The translations under genes and the position numbers were made by a program. This document shows positions 11,025 to 22,456 of a DNA stretch of 64,000 bases, one piece after another. Positions within the stretch are counted from its first letter, which is position 1; each line of letters opens with the position of its first letter. The DNA comes from Ailurus styani (lineage: Eukaryota > Chordata > Mammalia > Carnivora > Ailuridae), in contig LNAC01000340.1 of the NCBI GenBank assembly GCA_002007465.1, positions 1,480,141-1,544,140 of the forward strand, in the 5' to 3' direction. Under the pieces are notes generated by a model that was not told where the DNA came from, searched no databases, and saw only the letters and a list, made by a program, of their open reading frames with translations.

Positions 11025-11158
11025 GGGTTTGGAACTCAGGCTCTGGAGATCAACATCTGAGTGTTGGTTTGGGCTCCACTGCTTCCTGTGTGATCATGGG
11101 AACGTGAAAGCTTCTCAGTCTCCGTGTCTTGTTTCTAAACTGGGGATAAGAATTATGT
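11025..11158 (+). repeat. MIR SINE fragment
   Basis: 'tttggaactcaggctctgga', then 'ctgtgtgatcatgggaacgt', then 'ctaaactggggataagaa' follow the MIR 5' and core order. The 3' part runs into an AT microsatellite. Confidence 0.65.
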
Positions 11159-11300
11159 ATATTACATATGCATATATATTATTCATGTATATATTGTATA
11201 TTATATGTGTATATATTACATATGTACATATATTATATGTGCATATATTATATATGTATATACATTATATGTATATATACATTATGTGTATATATGTAAT
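11155..11300. repeat. AT-rich microsatellite (TATATG/ACATAT)n
   Basis: About 145 bases of imperfect TATA, CATA and TGTA units directly following a MIR, probably expanded from the MIR's AT-rich 3' end. The overlapping open frame encoding Tyr/Ile-rich protein is an artefact of the repeat. Confidence 0.85.
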
Positions 11301-12224
11301 GAATCCATGTGTGCCTTCCCACACCCATCTCTGACAAGTGGGTGTTCAATTCAATTCTGATAATAACTGCCTGGAGTTAGCATCAGATCCATTAGTTAAA
11401 GGGCAAAGTTCCCAGCAAGGCTGCCCTTTCCTCAGATGCCAGCCGCAAGTGGGGTCCCCGGGCTACCCACCTCTGTGTGACTTGCTTACAAATTTGGGGA
11501 TTCCCATGACTTGCCCCCCTCCCCCAGTTGATAATTTCCTCAAGAACTCAGGAATGAGCTATACTTACAATGACCATTTCATTATCAAAAGTACAAGTGA
11601 CCAGCCAGATGAGTGGTAGAGAGGGTGACGTCTGTAAGGGTCCCAAGTGCAGAAGCTTCTGTCCCCAGCTGACAATGATACGTGGTTAGGTTGGAGAACC
11701 ACTGCCCCAAGGCTCTATTGAAGTCAGCCTGTCTGAGCTGAGAGAGAAGGCTAGAGAAACGGGCTTAGGACATGGCAGACATCTTTGGTTTCCTACCCAG
11801 CAGCCCCATTGTTCCCATACTCACTACCAGGACAACAGTTTGGTTTTGCATAAGGGTGGCTGTGCTGTTCAGGAGAGGCTGAGCCCTTACCCAGCCCTGG
11901 GATGAGTCATGATGGGTGAGTGCCAATCAAGGTGCTTTCCTTCTACTGACCACCCAACTTTGGGTGCAACCAGGTGACCTGATGCTGGCAGGGAGGCAGG
12001 AGGGGGAGTGGACAGGGAGTTTGGGAATGTCTATCCCTGTCGGTTAAAAAGGTAAGGAAGAATCACTCCCTTGCCTACCCCTGGTGCTATTTTGTTTTGT
12101 TTCAAGAAAGTATGGATGTTTATTTTTATGAGTGAAAAGCATTCTTTTTCCTCCCCACTCCCCTCCCAACTCCCTCTGATCTAACTAATGTGTGGTGTAG
12201 GATTTCCCTTGACCTGCTCGGGAT
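11301..12224. other. Single-copy sequence
   Basis: No gene recognised. A short 'ttggagaaccactgcccc' at 11690-11707 resembles a MER5 terminus but is too short to call. Confidence 0.4.
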
Positions 12225-12418
12225 AAGTTGGCTCCCCTTGTACAGGTCCCCCAGCACCCTGTACCTCCCCTTCTGCGACACCCTCCAAGCTTTGGTTAAC
12301 AGTCACCACTTCCCTTCCCTAGTGCAAACCCTGGGAGGGCAGGCCAGGCTGGCCTCCTTCCCTGCTGGGTCCCCGGCTCAGGTGGCGGTGACTAGTAGGC
12401 GCTCACTAAATGAAGTCT
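12225..12418 (+). repeat. L2 LINE 3'-end fragment (weak)
   Basis: The terminal words 'gggagggcaggccagg' and 'agtaggcgctcactaaatga' fit the L2 3' end. The rest is strongly diverged. Confidence 0.5.
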
Positions 12419-12970
12419 TGCCGACTGAGTGACCTTCGGCCTCTGCTCTTCCCTGGACCCTCCACTCACTCTGTGGGGCTGCTTTTAAGTGGCCTATTGG
12501 ACAAAAGGGCACGGATGATGAAAGCGTGGATGGAAAAAAGGGTTGAGGAATTTTGCGCAAATGAACCACATTCAGGAACAGCAAATTCACCGCATTCTTT
12601 AGAAGCCTGTGAAAATCTGGCAGACAAAAAAGGGTTTTGTGAGTGGGTGTCAAATGATGAGTGTAACCATGGACATTTTTTTTTTTAGGAGTGGGGGAAG
12701 GGGTGAGAAGCCGCTATGTCCGCTTGGACAACAGAGAATGATGTCTTCTAATTTTAAAATATCTCTCTTTTTAAGGGTCCAATGGTTTTAGAGTAATTTT
12801 TCTCCTAGAAGAACAAATCTACTGTGTTAACGTGAACAAGGAAGGCTTCTCTGGGATCAAGCTGTATCTTTAGGTGACAATGCAGAGAAATTCTGCTCTA
12901 GACTTGGTAGTTTAGGGGCAATCACTGGCAGTGAGAAAACTGATTCTTCGTGTTTCTTTTCCCAAAGAAA
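12419..12970. other. Single-copy sequence
   Basis: No gene recognised. A T-run at 12677-12688 is the only simple repeat. Confidence 0.4.
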
Positions 12971-12971
12971 A

Positions 12972-13161
12972 GAAGATTTTTGTAGATTATTTATTTATTT
13001 AGACCGTGTGGGGAGATGGGCAGTGGGAGAGGGAGAGAGAGAATCGCAAGCAGACTCTGAGCCTGGAGGCCGATGCAGGGCTCAATCTCATGACCCTGAG
13101 AGCATGATCTGAGCTGAAACCAGAGTCAGATGCTTATCCGACTGAGCCACCTAGGTGCCCC
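12972..13161 (-). mobile_element. CAN-SINE
   Basis: Reverse-complement SINE from TTTATTTATTTAG to 'gactgagccacctaggtgcccc'. A short cccaaa flanks both sides. More diverged than the other copies, with an altered A/T-rich segment. Confidence 0.85.
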
Positions 13162-13164
13162 TCC

Positions 13165-13885
13165 CAAAACATTTTTATTTTGAAGTAATTCCAGATCTAG
13201 AGAAAAGCTCCAAGAATAGCAGAGATTCCCTAATATTTTCCCCCTAGATTCTCCAAATTTTGCCATTTTGCCACATTTATTTTATCATTCACTCTCTCTC
13301 TACATATACATATTATATCACACACTCTCTCTATATATAATATACATATTATCATTTTTTTTCTGAACTGCTTGAGAGGAAGTTTGGTCATGATGTCCTT
13401 TTATCTCAAAATACTTCAATGTGTTTTTTCTCATGTAACAAGGGCATTCTCTTACAATAATCAACATCAAGTGACTTCTGTTAATATAAATGCTAATATC
13501 TAACCTGTAGACCTTATTCACATTTTGCCAGTTGACCTAATAATGTCCTTAATAGCACCCCTCCCCCATTTTTCTGGCTTGGGTCCAATCCAGGATCATG
13601 TGTTAAACTTAATTGCTATGTCTCTTTAATTTCCTTCAATAAGGCATAATCCTCAGGCTTTGTCTTTTATCACCTTGACATTTTTTCAAGAGTATGGGCC
13701 AGTTATTTTTTTAGAATGGCCCTCGATTTGGGTTGTGTGATGTTTCCTTATATAGTAAAATACAGGTTTGCATTTTGGACAGGAATATCCCAGGAATAAT
13801 GCAGTGTCATAAAGACTAATTTGAAAAAGGTGATGGTTTTGAAGGGTTTGGTGTTTGATAAAGGTCGGTAGCATTGCTTAGTGAC
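13165..13885 (-). mobile_element. Ancient L1 3' region (L1M type)
   Basis: Text such as 'gtccaatccaggatcatgtg', 'ttgctatgtctctttaattt', 'gggccagttattttttta' and 'atgtttccttatatagt' follows the order of a known old mammalian L1 3' segment. The orientation is my best judgement. An internal (TC)n/(AT)n patch lies at about 13290-13350. Confidence 0.55.
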
Positions 13886-13921
13886 TATGATCCCAGTCCT
13901 TAGAATTACTTGCTAGAGACA

Positions 13922-13998
13922 CAGTTTAGGGGTGTGAACCTGAGAAAGTCACTTTGCCCTCTGAGCCTTAGTCTCTAATCTGTAAAATGGGAAGAGTG
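13922..13998 (+). repeat. MIR core fragment
   Basis: 'cctgagaaagtcactttgcc' and 'taatctgtaaaatgggaag' are MIR core words. It abuts a second MIR. Confidence 0.65.
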
Positions 13999-14250
13999 GT
14001 AGCAGCTTGTGTTTACTGAGAACTTAAAATTGCCAGAGTTTGTCCCAAATGTCTTATATGTAGTGACTCATTTAATCCTGAGGAAAACCCTATACCAGAG
14101 ATATTTTTCAATATTATTATTCTCCTTTTGCTGGAGTTGGAAATGAGGCACAGAGAGGCAAACAACTTGTCCACAGTCACACAGCTGCTATGTGGTGGCA
14201 ATGAGTTTCCCACCCAGGTCACTGTCTCTAGAGGCTACCTGTTTAATCCC
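13999..14250 (+). repeat. MIR SINE
   Basis: Near-complete MIR order: 'cttatatgtagtgactcatt', 'taatcctgaggaaaacccta', 'gaaatgaggcacagagaggc', 'ccacagtcacacagctgcta'. Confidence 0.8.
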
Positions 14251-14373
14251 CGCACGATACTGACTCCTTGCAGTGATACTTCAGAAAGTTGTTTGTGAGG
14301 ACTTGGGAACCATATGCAAGGCAAGATCATTGTTAATATCTTCATTTTTAAAAAAATTTTGTCTTATTTTATT

Positions 14374-14403
14374 TTATTTATTTTTTAAGATTTTATTTGT
14401 TTA

Positions 14404-14449
<46 letters not shown>

Positions 14450-14594
14450 CACAAGTAGGGGAAGAAGCAGGCAGAGGGAGAAGCAGGCTCCCCACAGAGA
14501 AAGGAGCCCAATGTGGGACTCCATCCCAGGACTCTGGGGTCACGACCTGAGCCAAAGGCAGATGCTTAACCAACTGAGCCACTCAGGCATCCCC
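14374..14594 (-). mobile_element. CAN-SINE with expanded GA tract
   Basis: Reverse-complement SINE: TTTTTTAAGATTTTATTTG, a (GA)n tract at about 14410-14442, then the middle, ending 'gagccactcaggcatcccc'. The GA expansion makes it longer than its relatives. Confidence 0.9.
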
Positions 14595-15624
14595 AATGTG
14601 TTTTTCATTTTATAAAGGACTTGGTCAAGATGTTCTAACTTGGTGACACTGATGTGATCAAGGATCTAAGACTAACCCCAGTCCAGCTGAGGTTTATGAG
14701 GCCCCTGGGCTTCATGAAGCAATGAAGTCAACCTTGGACTGTGTTAGGAGATGGGGGGGAGAGAAGGGCAACTCAGCATCTGCACTTGGCCTTGGCTCTT
14801 GGGCATTCACAGATGGTCCACGTCCAGTGGTGGCTGAGCCTGTGGAATGAAGCCGAGTGAGGAGACCACCGATGCCATTTCTGTTGGGTTTTGGAATGCT
14901 TTCAAGTCGCTTTATCTTAATGGCATGTTCCCCAGGCCATCATAAAGTGTGTTCACATTTCCCAAGTGCTGGCCGGCTGGGGGAATGTAGGCAGAAGCAG
15001 GCAGATGAGATCCCTCCAGGCAGGACCACTGATGCTTTGGGATTCGAATGTGTCACGTCAGAGAAGGGTGGAAGAGATGTTTTGAAGTGAGCTGGGCTCA
15101 TCAAATTTTTGCAGGGATGATCACCAGCAGTCACTCTTTTTTTCTTGCCTGGATGAGAGAGATAGGAAATGAATGTTTTGTTACTTATGTATAGAACAGG
15201 GTTACTAACTGGGTTCCATGGGTAGGTTTCAGAAATTCTATGAACTCCTTAAATTGTATATGGAGTTGAATATATTGCAGTTGAATTGTGAATGAACATG
15301 TATGTGTTTACACGTATTTCCTAGGGAGGTATTTCCAGTTTTTATCAAACCTTCAATGTGTTCTGTTATTTAAAACAGAAGGAAGAAAAATCCTGGGTAG
15401 TCAGGAAGAGGATATGAGAGAGAAAGAGAGGGAGAGAGAGCGAGAAAGCGAGAGAATATTATTTCACAACAGTTATACAAGAAGTTGCTAGGAAACCATT
15501 CATTGACTTTGTGAATTATAAACATTTTCTTCTTAACCCAAAATAAATAGACCTCCTATCATTCCAATCATGAGAACACAGCTGCTTGTGTGTTGGGAAG
15601 GAGTGGAGCTGGGTGTTTTGGGTG

Positions 15625-15628
<4 letters not shown>

Positions 15629-15678
<50 letters not shown>
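15629..15678. repeat. (TG)n microsatellite, about 25 units
   Basis: An uninterrupted TG run of about 50 bases, followed by a G-rich purine stretch to about 15720. Confidence 0.97.
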
Positions 15679-15679
<1 letters not shown>

Positions 15680-15807
15680 GGGAGGGGTAGGAGTGGGGGA
15701 GAAGGGGAGGAAGGGAGGATGCATGGAGCAGGGCTCTGTGAGAGTGCAGAGAATAGGAATGTGGGCTTTTTCCTGTCTTTAAGAAGGAGCAGAGACCTTC
15801 CTGCTGT

Positions 15808-15853
15808 CAGCCCTCAGTGGATGCCCCAGACAGCCCTCAGTGGATGCCCCAAG
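15808..15853. repeat. 23-bp tandem duplication, two copies
   Basis: The unit beginning 'cagccctcagtggatgcccc' occurs at 15808-15830 and again at 15831-15853, nearly identical. Confidence 0.9.
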
Positions 15854-16789
15854 ATTATGATTCTTGATGACAGTGATGATGGCTACAGGTGACAAACCTG
15901 TCCATTTGTACTCAGTGGATATGTGGGAGTTTCTACTTGCCTTCAAATTTGCAAATCTCACAAGTGATTCATATCCCCTGAAAGGAAAAATGAATGCGAA
16001 GTCGGCTCCTTAGCTACCCAGCCTCTGCTTCTGCTATGGAGCCCTTCAAACCTCTGGGGCCTCCTTCTTGGTGTGGCTGTGGCCTGTCCCATGTGGCTTA
16101 TAGGGACAAGTGATCAGACTTCTCAGATGTTCAGGGCATCCCAATTTCAAATACTTGTTTTATATTCTACTACAGATTTTGTTATCTCTGAAATGATATT
16201 TTGCTTAAAATCCATATTTCTCTAATTATCAGATTTGAGGACCAATTACTTTTAATTCCTGAATCCATGAGGATTTTTTTTATCATTTTATCTTCTGCCT
16301 GCCTTCACCACTTACACCCTAGAGGTGTTTTTTTTTTTAACTTTAAACTGAAGTTATAGACCCAACTTCTTCTTCTCATCACTACTATATTTTATCATGT
16401 ATTTTTGTGAAGCCATATAAATCTAATTTTTTATTATAGTTTTGGGTTTTCAACTTAAGTATATACACTAGTTCTCCATAAATACCATAACATGTCTAGC
16501 TAGTGTCCCTGTTCACACCCAACCCTTGATTCTGTGCCCTCCCTGGCTTGCCGTCCATGTTGCTCCCCGGGTCCACGTCCACCCTCTTCACCTGCCCTGT
16601 CCTTCCACTAAATGTGCTACTTGGGCTTCAGTCTAAAACCAATCACTCAGTAGTATCTCTAGGAATTTGCCCCTCTCACTCCTCCATTATTGATCTTTGC
16701 TGTTTGCTAGATCAAACCTGCAAACATAAACATGTGCTCTTCTCTCTTTCTTCTTAAAAACAAATGGACTTCCTGTGACTCTCCTGTCC

Positions 16790-18360
16790 CAAAGCCTTTC
16801 TATTCTATGTTTCCCTTTGCAGGAAAGTTCTTTTGAAGAGTTGTCTGTACTCTGTATCTACCTCCTTTTCTCCCACTTTCTCTTAAGCCCACTCTGATCT
16901 GCCCCATTGTTCCACTGAAAGTACTATGGATCGGGTCCCTGATGTCTAACCTGAGACCATACCCAAGCCTCACTTCTTAGTTCTTATCTTACTTGTCTTA
17001 TCAATTGCATGCTACACTGCTGGTCACGTTCTCCTTCTTGATTCACTTCCTCCCTTGGCTTCCAGAGTACCACCCTCTTGCTTTTACTGTCTCTCTGGCT
17101 GCTCCTTCTCTGTTTCCCCTGATGTTCCCTCCTCTGCTATTGGAGAGCCCTAAGAATTGGACTTGGTCTTCTTCTCTGTTATGCTCATTCCCTTGATAAT
17201 CCCATCCAGCCTTTAAATGCCACTCATATACTGAAAACTCTGATTGAAATTTCCATCCCAGGTGTCTCACCTGAGCTCTGCACTCAAATGTCCAACTGCA
17301 CGCCCAACATCTCCCCTTGTATGTTTGATGAGTTTCTGAAACTCAACATATCAAAACGGAACTACATTTTTGACTCCTAAACTTGCCCCTCAAAGCCTTC
17401 CCAAACTTAGTCAGTTGATAGCAATTCTATGCGTCTGGTTGCTCAGACCACAAACGGTGTTGTTATCACCGATCTGCTGTCACTGCCTAAGCAATCCATC
17501 AGGAAATCCTACTGACTTTGCCTTCAAAATAGGCCCAGCGTAAGCTCATCTCCCATCTTCCACTGTGGTCGAAACCACTGCCTTCTCGGAGCTGGATTAC
17601 TGTGAGAGCCCTTTAGTCTGGTTCCCTGCTTCCATCCTGGACTCCCATGGTCTAGCCTCAATACAGCTCCCCGAGTGACCCTTTTACATAGACTCAGTCA
17701 TGTACACCTTTATCTCTGAAAACCGCAAAGTCTCCAGTTTCCTGCAGAGAAAGAGTCAAAGACCTTTCGGGGCTTTTGTGGTGAGGCCCCTTTTTACCCC
17801 CTGTTCTCATCTCCCCCCACCCNNNNNNNNNNNNNNNNNNNNNNNNNNNNNNNNNNNNNNNNNNNNNNNNNNNNNNNNNNNNNNNNNNNNNNNNNNNNNN
17901 NNNNNNNNNNNNNNNNNNNNNNNNNNNNNNNNNNNNNNNNNNNNNNNNNNNNNNNNNNNNNNNNNNNNNNNNNNNNNNNNNNNNNNNNNNNNNNNNNNNN
18001 NNNNNNNNNNNNNCCCCCCCCACCCTCCCCCTGCCCACGCCACCCCAGCCACCCTGGGCTTCATGTGGTTCCTGGAATGGCCAGGCGCTCCCCCAGTGGA
18101 AGCCTGTTGTATTGGCTGTCCCTCTGCCTGGCATGCTTCCCCCAGATACTCATTCCCACAGTTCCTTCAAATCTTTCCTCAAATGCCTACTCCTTAGGCA
18201 GGCCTGCCCTAAATGCTCTGGGAAAAGCTGTAACCTGCCCCACCCCCACCCATCTACAACTTAGCACTTCTGGTTCCCTTACCTGGCTCTACTTTTTCTC
18301 ACCACATGTATCACTTCCAGAAATTATGTAATTTATAATTTTTCCTTATCTTTTGTTGAA
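16790..18360 (+). mobile_element. L2 LINE (CR1/L2 clade), long relic including reverse-transcriptase region
   Basis: The sequence follows the L2 coding strand. First comes the region before the reverse transcriptase ('ccactttctcttaagcccac'), then a decayed AFDTVDH-like segment around 16995-17050, a decayed YADD-like segment around 17220-17240, and the C-terminal region ('aatccatcaggaaatcctac', 'gagctggattactgtgagag'). The 3' portion after the assembly gap reads 'tccttcaaatctttcctcaa'. Many stops and indels break every frame. At about 1.5 kb it is long for an L2 relic. A 191-base N gap interrupts it. Confidence 0.75.
17823..18013. other. Assembly gap (191 N)
   Basis: The gap is flanked on both sides by C-runs ('ctccccccaccc' before and 'ccccccccc' after). 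This suggests sequencing dropout in a C-rich tract. Open frames drawn through it have no meaning. Confidence 0.99.
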
Positions 18361-18721
18361 GACGTTTTTACCTTTTGGAGCCTCTCTGTGGGTTTTTGAA
18401 TAGGGGGTTTGGAGGAGGCATACCTGTAATGTCACAATGGCTATCATGTGAACGCAGACATTACTCTACCAATCTATGATTCATCCTTGTTTAATTTTCT
18501 CTGTAATCCAATACCTGTTTGACTGGCACACAAGACATGTTATGACATGCTTTCTCCCATGCCACCTCCGATCTTGCCCTTTTCACAAAATCTGCTGGCC
18601 CATTGAATTACTTGCAATTCCCCCTTAATTGCTGCTTTTTCTTGGCTACTGATTCTTTAGGCTTAACCAAACATTATTTCCCTTCTGGAAGCCTTTCTGA
18701 TCATTTCAGTCAACATTTCAA
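18361..18721. other. Single-copy sequence
   Basis: No gene or recognised repeat. Confidence 0.4.
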
Positions 18722-18732
18722 TCATGATTTTT

Positions 18733-18911
18733 AAAAAATATTTTATTTATTTATTTGAGAGAGAGAGAGCACTAGAAAGGGGAAGGTCAGAGGGAGAAGC
18801 AGACTTCCCGCTGAGCAGGGAACGTGATGTGGGGCTCGATTCCAGGACTCTGGGATCATGACCTGAGCCGAAGGTGGACACTTAAATGATTGAGCCACCC
18901 AGGTGCCCCTC
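18733..18911 (-). mobile_element. CAN-SINE
   Basis: Reverse-complement SINE from AAAAAATATTTTATTTATTT to 'gagccacccaggtgcccc'. Perfect 11-bp target-site duplication tcatgattttt (18722-18732 and 18914-18924). Confidence 0.93.
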
Positions 18912-18924
18912 AGTCATGATTTTT

Positions 18925-19030
18925 TCAACAAATATTTATTGGGCGCCTGCTATGTACCATGGAGATAAAGTGGAAAGTGGAACAGTTATGGTCCCACTCA
19001 TGGTCTGGTGTTGGGAATAGGAATGAATAC
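18925..19030 (-). repeat. L2 LINE 3'-end fragment
   Basis: 'caacaaatatttattgggcg' and 'cctgctatgtacca', then 'atggtcccactcatggtctg', are the reverse complement of the L2 3' terminus. Confidence 0.65.
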
Positions 19031-20165
19031 ATCATCATACTTGTTACACAGGGAATAGGTAGAGGGAAATTCTTACCCACTTTTGGTGTTTCTTTCCATG
19101 GAGGCTCCCAGCCTTTCAAAGTTTCAAAATTGTGAATTTTGGATTGGTAACTGGGAATGAGAATCTCAACCCTTACTTCCTTCTTTCTCTGGTATATAAT
19201 CCACCTTGTAGGAAGCACACATTCTGCTTGGCTTCTCCAAAAATTGAGTTTGGCATGGCCAGGCCCCGGTGTAGGTCCAGGTGGGTTGTATATATTAAAA
19301 TCCGATACCTCCTTCAACTGACCAAGTGGATAAATTGGTCTGATTCTGGGGTTTAGTATGAAGTCTACTTATCCAGGCCTAAAGTCACATCCTCTGGCAG
19401 CAGTTTAATTCTAAATTTTATTTCTCAATTGGCTCAGAGGCAGGGAAAGAGGACACCACTATTTGGGCTCTGTCAAACCTTAGCAATAGTATAAAGTAAA
19501 ATTCTGACAGAAGTCCTATCTTATCCTCTTTATAATGTCTTTTTCAAATCTCTTTTATGGTATTTGTTACATCACTTGTAATGATCCATTTCTAGATGTC
19601 TTCTCCTCTAGGGCATGAGTCTCTGCCTCTGGTTGTGAAATCTGTGCACTGGACAAAGATGTCTGGCTAGAGGGACAAGTGGGGGTTTAAACTCTGGCCA
19701 GGGCTCTGCTGGTTGGTAGTTGTACCTTTATTGGGGGTCACATTGGCTCTGAAGATGAGGCACCTTTTTGAAATTTGCACAAAAGCTCCTTGTGTTCCAG
19801 CAAAGCCGTATGTCCTTGTTTTTGATGAATGAATAAATGCATACTTTTTAGATGGGCAGTGCTATTGCCTTATCGAAATATAGTCATCCAGAGGGAGGAA
19901 TCACATCTATTTAACTCATTTTTCATCATCCCTAGTAAAATACAAGAAGCCAATACATCAGGCAAGACCCAGACAGAATTTTGTGTGTGTGTGTGTGTGG
20001 GGGGGGAGAGGGTAATATTGCCTTTCCTGGACCATTTCTTTAATTTCCTTTATTATTATTATTATTACTATTTTTTATTATTACATTTAAGAGTGATAGA
20101 AGAAGCAATGCATTTGAATTCAGGAAACCTAAAATCTGAACCTTAGTTTTCTTCTATCTAAATGG
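19031..20165. other. Single-copy sequence with short simple repeats
   Basis: No gene recognised. It holds a short (TG)n at 19981-19999, a G-run, and (TTA)n at 20051-20085. The stretch 19935-20065 shares an imperfect match with 21965-22060. Confidence 0.45.
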
Positions 20166-20172
20166 AAATCTT

Positions 20173-20376
20173 GGGGCACCTGGGTGACTCAGTCGGTTAA
20201 GCATCTGCCTTCTGCTCAGGTCATGATCTCAGGGTCCTAGAATCAAGGCCCCACATTGTGCTCCCTGTTCAGGAGGGAGTCTGCTTGTCCCTCTTCTTTT
20301 ACCCCTCCCCCTGTCTCATGCTCTCTCTCTCTTTCTCAAATAAATACATAAAATCTTTTAAAAAATTAAAAATAAA
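20173..20376 (+). mobile_element. CAN-SINE
   Basis: Head 'ggggcacctgggtgactcag', CT-rich middle, tail AAATAAATACATAAAATC with A-rich extension. Flanking 'gaaatc' copies are compatible with a short target-site duplication. Confidence 0.92.
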
Positions 20377-21184
20377 AAGAAATCCTGTAGATCTCAATGG
20401 GTTGTGGTAAGGCCAAAACAATACGATGTATGTAGAAACACACCATAAATTCATACAGATATTAAGGGTTATTACTATCATTCCTCGATTGCTTAAGTTA
20501 TACTCAGATGCATTTTTTAGTTCGATTAATGTGTAAGACTTGCTCTGACAATGTTGATTCGAATGATAACAACACAACATGCTTATTTCTGGAAAACACC
20601 CAGAGGCATCTCTTTGAATTATTCATTTTCCAACAGGTTTTTATAGGTTTTGTAACATAATTTGAAAGGGCCTAAACCTACATGCTAAAGGGCATTCCAC
20701 TTAACATCTGTGCTTCTTACTCTGCACGTATACTTACTTCTCCTTCTGTTGCTTAGTGGTTGGTTAAAGGGATGTTTTCAAAAACAGATTCTCCTTGATG
20801 AAGCCATTTTACTCATTAATGAGACTATGCCCCATATCACACTTTTTTCTAGTGAAGAGTATGCTGTGGGGCAGGAAAATCCTTCCAATGTCCTTTCAAG
20901 TCCTTGTGGGAGTGTAGCCCTGATTATTTTGTGGAAAAGGGCAGAAAACCAGGGCTAATAGGTGCAATGGAAGGTAGAGGGTAGAGGCATCAACATTAAG
21001 TCTTTGTATTTCCCTGTAATCTTCCTGACTGTTTATATTTAGTATAAGACTATATAGAGCAGATGAGGTGTATAGCACAATCTCAAGGTCAAGAGCAAAG
21101 TAAAAATAGGAACACTTGAAAACTGACGAGTAAGGGTGTGGATACCAGGAGGGGGCTAGATTTATTCAACTGTTGGAATGATCC
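20377..21184. other. Single-copy sequence
   Basis: AT-rich, with no gene or recognised repeat. Confidence 0.4.
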
Positions 21185-21325
21185 AGGCCTGGGTTCAAAT
21201 CCTGATTCTACCAGTTACTTCCCTGCCTTAGCCTGGGTTTCTTGTCAGTAAAATGTGGCTATGGTACTCATTCCATAGTATTAGAAGAAGGATCAAATAA
21301 AGAATATGCTTTCAGAACAATGCTT
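21185..21325 (+). repeat. MIR SINE fragment
   Basis: 'gcctgggttcaaatcctgat' and 'tgtcagtaaaatgtggctat' mark the MIR 5' and core parts. Confidence 0.72.
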
Positions 21326-21424
21326 TGCAAACAATAAGTTAACAGTATGGTTGCCATGATTATAATTATTATATCAATAGTAATGTCTTAACTGGTAGTT
21401 TCTAAACACCATAAATGTAAATAT

Positions 21425-21575
21425 AACGGTCATGGTGGTTAAGAGCTTGGGAAGCCAGTTGACCAGAGTTCAAACCCAGCTCTGCCACTTACCAGCGGTG
21501 TGAACTTAGACATGTATTTCAACCTCCCTAAGCCTCAGTATCTTCCTCCATAAGATGGGAATAAAATCAATATCT
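21425..21575 (+). repeat. MIR SINE fragment
   Basis: 'gagttcaaacccagctctgc', 'cacttaccagcggtgtgaac' and 'cataagatgggaataaaatc' follow the MIR order. Confidence 0.78.
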
Positions 21576-21864
21576 ACTTCAAAGAAGTTGGATACTGGAC
21601 ACCTTATTGGATCAAGAATCCTCAATCGTTTCGTATTCTTTCCCATGCTTTGAAGTTGTTACTGCCAGGCAGGGAGAGCATGGAGGATTCTGGCTGTGGG
21701 ACACGGGGAAAGTCAGAAGATTGAATGTCACTTTAAGCCATTTCCATGTACCTGAAGTTCTTTCTAGGAGGTGGCTCACGAGGCTTAGGGCTTTCCCAGG
21801 GCCATCATGATGTCAGGACATAGTGCCTCTACCAGAAGGAGCTGACAGGGAAGGACCAAGCTTC

Positions 21865-22100
21865 AGGGCTGTTGGAGTCAAACAGTTCAATTACTATATC
21901 TACCCCTTATATCTGTGGGACCTTTGGCAAATTACTTAACCTTTCTGAGCCTCAGCTTTACTTATAAAATACAGATCAGACATCTGGAAAGACCTAGACA
22001 GAATTGTGTAGGCCTGCTTTCATAGGCCATTCCCTTAATCTCCTATATTGTTATTGCTCCATAGAGTTGATATGAGGATTAAATGAGATAATAAATGGAA
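21865..22100 (+). repeat. MIR SINE split by about 75 bp of foreign sequence
   Basis: The MIR order 'gacctttggcaaattactta', 'ctgagcctcagctttactta' is interrupted after about 21978. It resumes near 22058 with 'gttgatatgaggattaaatg'. The intervening block (21979-22057) is not MIR and resembles 19955-20065. Confidence 0.7.
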
Positions 22101-22167
22101 GAACGTGCCTAGTTAGTTAGGAAAATAGAAACTACTTTTATTAGATCAGCAAAAATCATTTAATCAT

Positions 22168-22248
22168 ACATTTTGGTGACCAGTTACTGAGTACTCCCTC
22201 TATGTCAGATACCATCCCAGGTATTATGAGACCCACTTCTGATTTATT
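22168..22248 (+). repeat. MIR 5' fragment
   Basis: 'gagtactccctctatgtcag' followed by 'ataccatcccag' fits the MIR 'ctatgtgccaggcactg' region. Confidence 0.5.
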
Positions 22249-22258
22249 CAATGAGTAT

Positions 22259-22456
22259 TTTTTTTTAAAGATTTTTATTTACTTATTTGACAGAGAGAGA
22301 GACAGCGAGAGAGGAAACACAAACAGGGGGAGTGGGAGAGGGAGAAGTAGGCTTCCCGCTGAGCAGGGAGGCCAATGTGGGGCTAGATCCCAGGACCCTG
22401 GAATCATGGCCTGAGCTGAAGGCAGATGCTTAATGACTGAGCCACTGAAGCACCCC
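22259..22456 (-). mobile_element. CAN-SINE
   Basis: Reverse-complement SINE from TTTTTTTTAAAGATTTTTAT to 'gagccactgaagcacccc'. Imperfect target-site duplication tattcaatgagtatt / tatttaatgagtttt. Confidence 0.92.

Larger units (their letters stand above)
14595..16785. other. Single-copy sequence with microsatellites
   Basis: No gene recognised. It contains a GA-rich stretch (15417-15455), a long (TG)n array (15629-15678), a 23-bp tandem duplication (15808-15853) and AT-rich sequence at 16130-16500. The Val/Cys-rich open frames at 15.6 kb are products of the TG array. Confidence 0.5.

Noticed and set aside
15570..15892. Val/Cys-rich open frames
   Set aside because: Translation of the (TG)n microsatellite.
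17694..18197. Frames of 146 and 165 codons
   Set aside because: Drawn through 191 undetermined bases.
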